Source: Rikenella sp.
GTDB lineage: Bacteria > Bacteroidota > Bacteroidia > Bacteroidales > Rikenellaceae
Reading direction: 5' to 3'
DNA: 6,451 nucleotides
Assembly: GCA_029054535.1 (NCBI GenBank)
Contig: JAIDFC010000232.1
Span: 1 to 6,451 of the forward strand
Shown here: positions 1 through 5,641 of the stretch, piece after piece
How positions within the stretch are numbered: position 1 is the first letter of the stretch
Layout of the letters: each line of letters begins with the position of its first letter
The notes under the pieces: generated by a model
What the model was told of the DNA's origin: nothing
Database searches by the model: none
Seen by the model: only the letters and a program-made list of their open reading frames with translations
Made by a program: the position numbers and the translations under genes

Positions 1-63
1 TGCACAAATAATACCAGGGGCATCGGCGGATCTTCCGTATGCCCATACTCCTTTCGGGCATAA
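1..63. other. left edge, no assignable gene
   Basis: This 63-base stretch is too short to assign. On the plus strand one frame is open from the window edge to a TAA at 61-63, eight bases before the tRNA, so it could be the last 20 codons of an upstream gene. On the minus strand all three frames are open across the same interval, and one has an ATG near 61. A perfect 7-bp stem (38-44 with 56-62, 11-base loop) is followed by five A residues. That is not a terminator on the plus strand. Nothing here is recognised with confidence. Confidence 0.2.
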
Positions 64-70
64 AAAGGCT

Positions 71-142
71 GGCCGCATAGTTCAAGGGATAGAACGGAAG
101 TTTCCTAAACTTTAAATACAGGTTCGAGTCCTGTTGTGGCTA
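71..142 (+). tRNA. tRNA-Arg (anticodon CCT)
   Basis: The full cloverleaf can be folded by hand. The acceptor stem pairs 71-77 with 135-141, with two G-T wobbles. T and A follow at 78-79. The D stem GTTC/GAAC is 80-83 with 92-95. The anticodon stem pairs 97-101 with 109-113 around the loop TTCCTAA (102-108), so the anticodon at 104-106 is CCT and decodes AGG as arginine. The variable loop has four bases. The T stem pairs 118-122 with 130-134 around the canonical loop TTCGAGT. The discriminator base is A142, and CCA is not encoded. A strong terminator begins five bases downstream, so this is the last or only RNA of its transcript. No upstream tRNA is visible in the window. Confidence 0.95.
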
Positions 143-146
143 CGGA

Positions 147-177
147 GACGCCTCGATTGGGGGCGTCTTTTTTATTT
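147..177 (+). terminator. rho-independent terminator of the tRNA gene
   Basis: An 8-bp stem (147-154 with 160-167, one G-T wobble, core GACGCC/GGCGTC) closes a five-base loop. It is followed by six T residues and then ATTT. This is a textbook intrinsic terminator placed immediately after the tRNA. It implies that the downstream gene pair needs its own promoter or depends on readthrough. Confidence 0.88.
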
Positions 178-180
178 ATG

Positions 181-283
181 CACCGGGCGGGTTTTATGGA
201 GGGGGGCTTTATGGACAACGGACGGACCGATCAAGACGACCAATTAAGCCCTAGAGGCTGCTCGGCCAAGAAAAACAGATCGT
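181..283 (+). other. leader of the small-membrane-protein/ABC unit
   Basis: These 103 bases separate the tRNA terminator from the first ATG of the membrane protein. An A-rich run (269-277) lies just upstream of that ATG, which is usual for Bacteroidota in place of a Shine-Dalgarno sequence. No acceptable match to the Bacteroidota -7 element TAnnTTTG with a properly spaced TTG was found by eye, so the promoter cannot be placed. A competing frame with ATG codons at 178, 196 and 211 runs through here but lacks protein-like composition. Confidence 0.4.
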
Positions 284-607
284 ATGGACGCTTTCCGCCG
301 GTTGAAAATATATTATACCTTCTTCCGGTCCTTTTATTTCGCCGGTTTTTGTATCAGTCTATGCTGCGGCTGGCTGGTTTTCCGATGGGGTGGCGATCTC
401 CTGCTACCCGTCATCTGGTTCAAACTCTTCACGGCGGCAATCATTTACTATATCGTGAATCGCCTCAAGCACCGGGAATACTATTATTACTACAACCTGG
501 GGCTATCTAAACAGAAGTTGTGGGCTTTTTACGAATCTTGCGACCTCCTGGTCTTTGTCTTGTTATTGATAGCCGCTAATTTACTGCCGGAATGGGACAC
601 CTTTTAG
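284..607 (+). CDS. small three-helix membrane protein, putative partner of the ABC ATPase
   Basis: A 107-residue protein of no recognised family. Three hydrophobic segments are visible, at about residues 10-33, 39-58 and 86-102, with basic residues before the first (FRRLK) and between the second and third (NRLKHR). The middle loop contains five consecutive tyrosines (66-70) and then NLGLSKQKLW, leading into helix three. That short amphipathic stretch before a helix resembles, in general style, the cytoplasmic loops by which ABC permeases contact their ATPase. This is inference, not homology. The start is the first ATG after an in-frame TAA at 245-247, with no earlier start available. The 3' end overlaps the ATPase start by 16 bases, so the two are probably translationally coupled. 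The protein could be a minimal permease subunit, an accessory subunit, or a regulator of the ATPase. Confidence 0.75.
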   Translation: MDAFRRLKIYYTFFRSFYFAGFCISLCCGWLVFRWGGDLLLPVIWFKLFTAAIIYYIVNRLKHREYYYYYNLGLSKQKLWAFYESCDLLVFVLLLIAANLLPEWDTF

Positions 608-1269
608 AGATAGACAGCGCCCGAATGCAGGTCGGTGGAAGAGGAGGATGCCGGACGATTTTACAGCACGCCTATTTGCAGGTGCGCTCCGGCGAAGCGG
701 TGGCTCTGCTGGGGCTAAACGGCTGCGGAAAGTCGACCCTCTTGCAAATGCTTTACGGAACCCGAAAAGGGACGTTTCGGCACGTCAGGTTCGACGGGCA
801 ACCGGTCGAAAAGGCCTTTCGGGAACCGAAACACGTGCGTTATCTCCCTCAGTTCCATTTCATTCCGGGACACTTGTCCGTACGTCGCGCCTTTGCCGAC
901 TACCAAGTGGAGCTATCCTCCTTTACGGCCGATTTTCCCGATCTTACCCGCTGCGCGGAGGCCCGGATCGAGCAGCTTTCGGGCGGGGAAAGGCGCTTGA
1001 TCGAAGCATATCTGATCATTCGGTCGCCATCGGCGATCTGCTTGCTGGACGAACCGTTCTCGCAGTTGATGCCGCTACATATCGCGACTCTGAAAAGGTT
1101 GATCCGCGACCAAGTGCGGGCAAGAGAAAAGGGGTATGTCATCGCAGATCATCTCTATCGGGATGCGCTTCAGATCTGCGACCGCATCTGCTTGCTGAAA
1201 GAGGGATACGTTTCGGAGATATCCGCTTCCGGCAAGGAGTTAGCGGCGCTGGGATATATGAACGATTAG
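592..1269 (+). CDS. ABC transporter ATP-binding protein (LptB-like)
   Basis: A complete 225-residue nucleotide-binding domain, expected on the cytoplasmic face of the inner membrane and powering a partner membrane protein by ATP hydrolysis. Motifs in order: Walker A GLNGCGKST (41-49), Q-loop glutamine Q87 in LPQFHF, signature LSGGE (129-133), Walker B AICLLDEP (148-155) with catalytic E154, and switch histidine H187 in IADHLYRD. All catalytic positions are present. DEPF followed by a DH-type switch is reminiscent of LptB, the lipopolysaccharide-export ATPase, but the D-loop reads SQLMP and lacks its usual aspartate. The start at 592 overlaps the preceding small membrane-protein gene. No other permease gene lies within reach downstream, where the next gene is convergent. 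The substrate is unknown. An LptB-type assignment is tentative; lipid, peptide or drug export, or a non-transport role, remain possible. Confidence 0.93.
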   Translation: MGHLLEIDSARMQVGGRGGCRTILQHAYLQVRSGEAVALLGLNGCGKSTLLQMLYGTRKGTFRHVRFDGQPVEKAFREPKHVRYLPQFHFIPGHLSVRRAFADYQVELSSFTADFPDLTRCAEARIEQLSGGERRLIEAYLIIRSPSAICLLDEPFSQLMPLHIATLKRLIRDQVRAREKGYVIADHLYRDALQICDRICLLKEGYVSEISASGKELAALGYMND

Positions 1270-1286
1270 TCCGGCCGTAAAAATAG

Positions 1287-1333
1287 TTCCCGGTCGGGTT
1301 TTCCCAAAAGCATTGGGAAAACCCAACCGGGAA
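1287..1333. terminator. long hairpin between convergent genes, probable bidirectional terminator
   Basis: An inverted repeat pairs 1287-1294 with 1326-1333 and 1296-1307 with 1313-1324, with a single C-A mismatch (1295/1325) and a five-base loop. That is about 20 base pairs. On the minus strand the stem is followed within a few bases by CTATTTTTA, which suits termination of the alpha-galactosidase transcript. On the plus strand, downstream of the ABC gene, no T-tract follows, so termination in that direction is less certain. It lies 18 bases after the ABC stop codon and 52 bases past the alpha-galactosidase stop codon. Confidence 0.75.
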
Positions 1334-1384
1334 AGAAGAATCCCCGCTCCTCAGAAGCTCCTCAAAATCCCCCGAAAAAACCGC

Positions 1385-2611
1385 CTACTTGCGCCGGTAG
1401 ATGTAGACCTCGCAGCCATGCGCCGGCAGCGTCCCACGAACTGGTGCCTTTTTCGACACCCGACCCGTCCAGGCGTTCGTAACCGTCGCCGGATAGAGAA
1501 TATCCGCGTCCCGCACCGGATCGAACACAAAACTTCGCGGCGCATCCGACCGGTTGAAGACGCAGATCGCCACCCCGTCCGAAAGCTCCTTCCGCAAGTA
1601 CTGCAAGTCGTCCGACCGCAGGAACGTATACCCCTGCCGCCCCAGCGAATCCTGGTCCACGGCGATCAAATGTCGATTGGTCAGCAACCCCCGCGTAAAG
1701 TCCGACATCGTCCGCAGGTCGTTATTGACGATCAGCGGCGCCGCCAGCATGCACCACAGCGCAAAGTGCGTCTTATACTCCTCGTCCGTACACCCCGGGA
1801 AGCGTTCGTCCGGCGACGACGACTTCCCGCCTCCGTACAGCCCCACCATCAGCAAGTCCGGATCGTTCCACCGACCCGGCCCGGCATACTCTTCCAATCC
1901 CTCCTGGGTGTCGAAAATATCCATGATCCCGGTCAGGAAACGATCCCCGGAGCGCCACCCGTCGCGCGAGTCGTAGGTCGTCCGCCACAGATGCCCGCCG
2001 GCCGCCTTCCCCCACAGCCACGGACTCCGCCCTCCCCACTCGCAGATCGCAAAGACGATCGGCCGCCCCGAAGCCTTCAGCGCATCGCCCATCTTCTTAT
2101 ATCGCGTAAAGGCGGTCGTCCGATCGGTCGGCGCATGGCAGTAGTCGTACTTCAAATAATCGATCCCCCACTCCGCAAAAGTCTGGGCATCGATCTCCTC
2201 GAACCCCAAGCTCCCCGTAACCCCGGCGCAGGTCAACTCCGCCGCATCCGAATAGATCCCGAGTTTCAACCCCCGGCTATGAACATAGTCCGCCAGCGCT
2301 TTCATCCCCTCCGGAAACCGAACGGGATCCGGAAACAACCGATTCTTGGTATCCCGTCCCCCGACCCAAAAGTCGTCGATAATGATATACCGATACCCGG
2401 CCTCCCGCATCCCGCTCTCGACCATCGCGTCGGCCATCTCCCGAATCAACGAATCGCTCACCTCCCACTCGAACTGGTTCCAACTGTTCCAACCCATCGG
2501 CGGCGTCAGGGCAAGGGTATCGACCGGCGTCGCCTCGCGCTGAGCCTGTGCTCCACCAACACTGCCAATCAAAAACAAAATCCCAACTACAAAATCTCGA
2601 ATCCGAAACAT
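1385..2611 (-). CDS. secreted alpha-galactosidase, glycoside hydrolase family 27
   Basis: A 408-residue enzyme expected to release terminal alpha-linked galactose from raffinose-type sugars, galactomannan or glycans by a retaining mechanism. The N-terminus is a typical signal peptide, with RIR, a hydrophobic core, and AQA as the likely cleavage site near residue 23. There is no lipobox cysteine, so a periplasmic location is expected. The (beta/alpha)8 domain opens with PPMGWNSWN (37-45). YLKYDYC contains the nucleophile D156. Aligned by eye to human alpha-galactosidase A, D214 in WRTTYD matches the acid/base D231. RWNDPDLLMVG (247-257) is the third family signature. A C-terminal beta domain runs from about residue 320 to the end, giving a normal family length. 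The start is supported by the signal peptide directly after it. The gene is on the same strand as the glycogen genes but 364 bases downstream of them. An alpha-N-acetylgalactosaminidase activity within GH27 cannot be excluded. Confidence 0.96.
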   Translation of the reverse strand: MFRIRDFVVGILFLIGSVGGAQAQREATPVDTLALTPPMGWNSWNQFEWEVSDSLIREMADAMVESGMREAGYRYIIIDDFWVGGRDTKNRLFPDPVRFPEGMKALADYVHSRGLKLGIYSDAAELTCAGVTGSLGFEEIDAQTFAEWGIDYLKYDYCHAPTDRTTAFTRYKKMGDALKASGRPIVFAICEWGGRSPWLWGKAAGGHLWRTTYDSRDGWRSGDRFLTGIMDIFDTQEGLEEYAGPGRWNDPDLLMVGLYGGGKSSSPDERFPGCTDEEYKTHFALWCMLAAPLIVNNDLRTMSDFTRGLLTNRHLIAVDQDSLGRQGYTFLRSDDLQYLRKELSDGVAICVFNRSDAPRSFVFDPVRDADILYPATVTNAWTGRVSKKAPVRGTLPAHGCEVYIYRRK

Positions 2612-2672
2612 CTGATGAATGATTTTATCGTACTGTTTTTTACATGCCTGTTTTTGACGACAGGATAGAACT
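2612..2672 (-). promoter_or_regulatory. AT-rich 5' leader of the alpha-galactosidase gene
   Basis: These 61 bases upstream of the GH27 start are A+T rich, as expected for a Bacteroidota leader, and carry no Shine-Dalgarno-like sequence. A small 5-bp hairpin (2647-2651 with 2660-2664) sits 36 bases before the start. No convincing TAnnTTTG/TTG promoter was found. The nearest look-alike on the minus strand, TCTCTTTG, lies inside the adjacent palindrome and lacks a -33 partner. The promoter therefore may lie within the neighbouring repeat, or be non-canonical. Confidence 0.3.
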
Positions 2673-2696
2673 GTTCTCTTTGTTCACAAAGAGAAC
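2673..2696. repeat. left terminal palindrome of the intergenic element
   Basis: Eleven bases (GTTCTCTTTGT, 2673-2683) are perfectly complementary to 2686-2696 around a central TC. A 10-bp stem with a four-base loop is the realistic fold. It has the same length, the same central TC and the same GT...AC ends as the palindrome at 2907-2930, although the internal sequence differs. Confidence 0.85.
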
Positions 2697-2710
2697 CAGA
2701 AAAACTTTCG

Positions 2711-2727
2711 GCGATACTACGTATCGC
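2711..2727. repeat. small perfect hairpin within the left arm
   Basis: GCGATAC (2711-2717) pairs perfectly with GTATCGC (2721-2727) around a three-base loop. It has no perfect counterpart in the right arm, so it is a local feature of the left arm of the larger element. An odd-length near-palindrome, CAAGAGTCTTG, follows at 2743-2753. Confidence 0.6.
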
Positions 2728-2766
2728 ATGGGCTGCCGTAGTCAAGAGTCTTGAGCCCTTATATTG

Positions 2767-2839
2767 GGGCCTGGGGATTCTTCGGTCGCGCGCTCATACA
2801 ATTACTATACCTTAAGCGCGCCCCGAAGAACCCCGGCCC
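2767..2839. repeat. central 24-bp hairpin of the intergenic element
   Basis: Four helical blocks stack: 2767-2771 with 2835-2839 (5 bp), 2773-2776 with 2831-2834 (4 bp), 2778-2785 with 2823-2830 (8 bp) and 2788-2794 with 2815-2821 (7 bp). They are interrupted only by single-base bulges and a small internal loop, and close a 20-base loop. The stem is G+C rich, unlike the surrounding gap, and should form a very stable structure in RNA or single-stranded DNA. No T-tract follows on either strand. Confidence 0.8.
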
Positions 2840-2906
2840 AAGCAAATAGGCCAGAGCATTAGATTGCGGAGCCTAAGGCATAGCGTAGCTGTTGGAAGTC
2901 TTTTGG

Positions 2907-2930
2907 GTACCTTTTCTTCAGAAAAGGTAC
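2907..2930. repeat. right terminal palindrome of the intergenic element
   Basis: GTACCTTTTCT (2907-2917) is perfectly complementary to 2920-2930 around a central TC. The adjacent GGTACCC (2931-2937) can also pair with GGGTACC (2905-2911), offering an alternative fold. On the minus strand this is the first structure met after the GH57 stop codon, 46 bases downstream, so it could mark the mRNA 3' end even without a T-tract. Confidence 0.8.
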
Positions 2931-2975
2931 GGTACCCGCACGTAGCTAAAAACAAGTATACAAATAACAGTACAA

Positions 2976-4166
2976 TTAATTATTAACCCGTCGTTCGACC
3001 TCGCGTTTGAAGTCGCTGAAGACATTCATGTAGTTCATAAACGCATCGTACGGCGAATCGTACGGATTGAAATAGCTGTGCACGTCGCCGTCCGAGAACC
3101 ACTTGGTACACATATAGTAGAAGTGGTCCGACGACTGCAAAGCGTACCACACCCGCATCATATCCGGATCGTCCAGCCGCACGATCTTTTCCTGCAACGA
3201 GTAGAGTTTTCCGAACGCTTCGTCCTGCAATTCGTTTCCGAGCCAAGCCGTGATATCCCGCTCTTCATCGGCCCACGAGATCGGGTGCGGCACATGCAAG
3301 ACCGCCACCGGCTGGAACTTGGCGGCAATCTGGCGCGGCGTGCGGAACTGGAGTTCCGGATGCCGCACCACGGCGCCGATGAACTGTTCCATAAAGTCGA
3401 AGATCCCGGTATCCCCTTTCTGATGTTCGCCGAAAGTTTCGTAGTCCATGAAGAGGTTGATAATCTCCCCCTCCTGATCACCGATCCAGTCGATGTACTT
3501 TTCAGCCGTCAGCGGCCAACCGTCCCATCCGCGGTCCGAGAAGCGGAAAGCGATGTCGTCGCTCAAGCGGAAGTTTCTCAACAAGAGTTTCAGTTCCTGT
3601 TTGATGGCATTGGCATAGATGAAATTCGGACTCTTCCACCCCAGAATATGCTTCGCCCCCTCGGTCAACAGCGTATGATAGCCCAAGTTGTACGCCATCT
3701 CTCCGATCGCGTCGCTGTAGATCAATTCCGTATTCCGGAACGTGGTCGGCCGCACCCCGAAAAGCTCTTCGATCGTATCGGCGTGCAACCGCACCTGCCG
3801 CTCAAACTCTTCGCGACTGGTCAGCGCCGCCAGCGAGTGCGCATAAGTCTCGGCCAAAAACTCCACCGCCCCGGTCTGCGCCAGCTCGCGAAAGCTGTCG
3901 ATCACCTCCGGCGCATAGAGTTTGAACTGTTCGATAGCGATCCCCGAGATCGAGAACGACACCCGCACATTCTCCGCCCCATGCTGCCCGATAAGCCGAA
4001 GCAGCAGAGCGTTCATCGGCAGGTAGCAATCCGCCGCCACCTTTTGCAGAATACTCCGGTTGAGAAAGTCGTCGAAATAGAAATGATCTTTCCCCATGTT
4101 GAAGAACCGATATTTCTTCAGCCGGAAAGGTTGGTGTACCTGGAAATATAGATTGAGGTTTTTCAT
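2976..4166 (-). CDS. glycoside hydrolase family 57 alpha-amylase/glucanotransferase-type enzyme
   Basis: A 396-residue protein of the GH57 retaining alpha-glucan enzymes, which hydrolyse or transfer alpha-1,4-linked (in some subfamilies alpha-1,6-linked) glucose chains. Visible family regions are the N-terminal HQPFR (11-15), VEFLAETYAHSL (101-112), FRNTELIYSD (143-152) with E147 as the likely nucleophile, and MDYETFGEH (240-248) with D241 as the likely acid/base. There is no signal peptide, so it should be cytoplasmic. An AAGG four bases before the ATG may help initiation. It follows the glycosyltransferase gene by 59 bases on the same strand and is probably co-transcribed. With the GH133 and GT4 genes upstream, a role in processing intracellular glycogen is the natural reading. 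Whether it is an amylase, a branching enzyme or a 4-alpha-glucanotransferase cannot be told from sequence alone. Confidence 0.93.
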   Translation of the reverse strand: MKNLNLYFQVHQPFRLKKYRFFNMGKDHFYFDDFLNRSILQKVAADCYLPMNALLLRLIGQHGAENVRVSFSISGIAIEQFKLYAPEVIDSFRELAQTGAVEFLAETYAHSLAALTSREEFERQVRLHADTIEELFGVRPTTFRNTELIYSDAIGEMAYNLGYHTLLTEGAKHILGWKSPNFIYANAIKQELKLLLRNFRLSDDIAFRFSDRGWDGWPLTAEKYIDWIGDQEGEIINLFMDYETFGEHQKGDTGIFDFMEQFIGAVVRHPELQFRTPRQIAAKFQPVAVLHVPHPISWADEERDITAWLGNELQDEAFGKLYSLQEKIVRLDDPDMMRVWYALQSSDHFYYMCTKWFSDGDVHSYFNPYDSPYDAFMNYMNVFSDFKREVERRVNN

Positions 4167-4225
4167 AGCCTTGTTTTATTGTTGAAAGTTTGGGATTCGT
4201 AATCCGGCAGTGTACACGCCTTGTA

Positions 4226-5518
4226 TCACTCCGCCACCGAACGATAAACATCCAGCACGTTCCGCGCCGCGTTGTCCCATTTGAGGGTCGTAACTTCCTC
4301 CTGCCCCTTGGTGATAAACATGTTATGCAGTGCCGGATAAGTTACCAAGCTGTAGATCGCATCGGCCATCGCATCGACATCCCAATAGTCCACCTTCACC
4401 GCATGGGTCAGCACCTCGGCCACCCCCGACTGCTTCGAGATAATAACCGGCACATTGGATTTCATCGCCTCCAGCGGCGAGATCCCGAACGGTTCCGACA
4501 CCGACGGCATGATATAGACATCGCTAAGCTCGAACATCCGCCTCACCTCGTCCCCCCGCAAGAAACCGGTGAAGTGGAACCGGTCCGAAATCCCGAGTTT
4601 GGCCACCCGCCGCACCACATGATTAAGCATATCCCCCGAGCCCGCCATCACGAACCGCACGTTCGGAATCCGTTTCAAAACCTTAGCCGCCGCCTCGACA
4701 AAATAGTCCGGCCCCTTCTGATAAGTGATCCGCCCGAGGAACGTAACGATCTTGTCCTCCACCCCTCTGACCTCTTCCGGCCCCTCGTGCGCCTTGAACC
4801 GCACCCCATTATGCACCGTTACCACCCGATCCGGAGAGATCCCGTACTTCTCGATCACGATATTCCGCGTCAGATTACTGACCGCCATCACCCGATCGGC
4901 CGCCGCCATCCCGGTCCGTTCGATATTATAGACCACCGTATTGATATTCTCGCCGCTGCGGTCGAACTCCGTGGCGTGCATATGCACCACGAGCGGTTTC
5001 CCCGAGACCCGCTTGGCCGCAATCCCCGCATAATAGGTCAGCCAGTCGTGCGCATGGATCACGTCGAACTGCCCCTCCAACTCCCTGGCCACCTGCGCCG
5101 CCACCATCGCATATCGGGCCACCTCTTCCATCAAATTGGCCCCGTACTTTCCGCTAAAATTATACCGCTGCTTCCAGATATCTTGCGGCGCCCCCCGCCG
5201 TTTCCCGTGTTGAAACTCGCTCCACTCGTTCTCGTACTCCTCCGGGCTCAAGTACGGCACCATATTGGAGTTGATCTGGATAAAAGTGAGTTGTCGCCAG
5301 AATTCATCATCGGTCTCCAGAGTTCCATACGGCGCCTCGACCTCCGAAGCGTTCTTGATGGTCAGAAACCGTTGATCTTCATCGCCGTACGCTTTCGGTA
5401 CCACGAAAATAACCTCCACCCCCAGCTTGGCCAACCCGCGCGTCAGCCCGTAGCACGCTGTCCCCAACCCCCCGGCGATATGCGGGGGGAATTCCCAGCC
5501 GAACATTAATACTCTCAT
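4226..5518 (-). CDS. glycogen-synthase-like glycosyltransferase (GT4, GT-B fold)
   Basis: A 430-residue enzyme expected to transfer glucose from a nucleotide sugar onto an alpha-glucan in the cytoplasm. The start is set at 5518 because the protein then opens with the canonical beta strand MRVLMFGWEFPPH and the GGLGT loop (16-20). An AAGAAAGGA lies about nine bases before this ATG. A longer open frame to 5632 would add 38 residues with no family character. Other motifs: HAHDW (155-159), HMHATEFDRSG (179-189), VHNGV (235-239), GRITYQKGP (262-270) with K268, and SEPFGISPLEAM (341-352), the E-x7-E nucleotide-sugar site. It lies between the debranching enzyme and GH57, the arrangement seen in Bacteroides glycogen loci. 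It lacks the KTGGL motif of classical GT5 GlgA, so the donor (UDP- or ADP-glucose) and exact product are inferred. Confidence 0.92.
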   Translation of the reverse strand: MRVLMFGWEFPPHIAGGLGTACYGLTRGLAKLGVEVIFVVPKAYGDEDQRFLTIKNASEVEAPYGTLETDDEFWRQLTFIQINSNMVPYLSPEEYENEWSEFQHGKRRGAPQDIWKQRYNFSGKYGANLMEEVARYAMVAAQVARELEGQFDVIHAHDWLTYYAGIAAKRVSGKPLVVHMHATEFDRSGENINTVVYNIERTGMAAADRVMAVSNLTRNIVIEKYGISPDRVVTVHNGVRFKAHEGPEEVRGVEDKIVTFLGRITYQKGPDYFVEAAAKVLKRIPNVRFVMAGSGDMLNHVVRRVAKLGISDRFHFTGFLRGDEVRRMFELSDVYIMPSVSEPFGISPLEAMKSNVPVIISKQSGVAEVLTHAVKVDYWDVDAMADAIYSLVTYPALHNMFITKGQEEVTTLKWDNAARNVLDVYRSVAE

Positions 5519-5641
5519 AGGTACCGATCCTTTCTTGTTTTCATGGATAAATATTTTTGGTTCGCCCCGCGCCGGGGCAACGTTTCGGGTGCGAAAGGCG
5601 TTTGGAGGCAGGCCGAATAAGACAGACTCCAAAGGCCCCGC
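5519..5641 (-). other. 123-base spacer between debranching enzyme and glycosyltransferase genes
   Basis: This gap is G+C rich in its upstream part and A+T rich just before the glycosyltransferase start. A short hairpin, GCCCC/GGGGC with a five-base loop, sits near 5570-5584, followed on the minus strand by an A/T-rich stretch containing TATTTATC. It has neither a T-tract nor a good TAnnTTTG promoter, so it could be a processing or attenuation point or simply spacer. No small gene is evident. Confidence 0.35.

Larger units (their letters stand above)
2673..2930. repeat. 258-base interrupted palindrome (intergenic inverted-repeat element)
   Basis: Most of the gap between GH57 and GH27 is one large inverted repeat. 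Each end is a 24-base palindrome (2673-2696 and 2907-2930). Inside these, the left arm (2697-2766) and the reverse complement of the right arm (2840-2906) align with many substitutions and a few gaps. Shared landmarks are an A-rich run after the end palindrome, CTACG, a GGCT with CCG, and a closing GGG/GCC run. At the centre is a 24-bp imperfect hairpin (2767-2794 with 2815-2839). No open frame or transposase is present. It could be a MITE-like or REP-like repeat, a degenerate transcription terminator cluster, or a structured RNA. None of the hairpins is followed by a T-tract on the minus strand, so a simple terminator role is not supported. Confidence 0.65.

Noticed and set aside
1..70. A second tRNA immediately upstream of tRNA-Arg
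   Set aside because: The 7-bp stem at 38-62 cannot be extended to a cloverleaf, and there is no TTCRA T-loop.
157..180. Possible promoter (TTG at 157-159, TATTTATG at 173-180) for the ABC unit
   Set aside because: The spacing is about 13 bases, too short for the Bacteroidota -33/-7 arrangement. The A/T run is the terminator tail and the -7 match is imperfect.
136..510. 124-codon plus-strand frame beginning inside the tRNA 3' end
   Set aside because: It starts within the tRNA acceptor stem, crosses the terminator, and overlaps the better-supported membrane-protein frame. Its translation is not protein-like.
1313..2668. 451-codon plus-strand open frame opposite the GH27 gene
   Set aside because: It is rich in Arg and Pro with no family character. 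It is the antisense shadow of a G+C-biased gene whose minus-strand product is an unmistakable alpha-galactosidase.
2673..2930. CRISPR array or insertion sequence in the intergenic gap
   Set aside because: No regularly spaced direct repeats, and no transposase frame in any of the six frames. The structure is purely inverted.
3078..4151. 357-codon plus-strand open frame opposite the GH57 gene
   Set aside because: Antisense shadow; the minus strand carries all the GH57 signature regions.
4190..5509. 439-codon plus-strand open frame opposite the glycosyltransferase
   Set aside because: His, Arg and Pro-rich translation without motifs. The minus strand encodes a complete GT4 enzyme.
5519..5632. 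38-residue N-terminal extension of the glycosyltransferase
   Set aside because: The canonical N-terminal strand and GGLG loop begin at the ATG at 5518, which also has a purine-rich upstream sequence. The extension has no family features.
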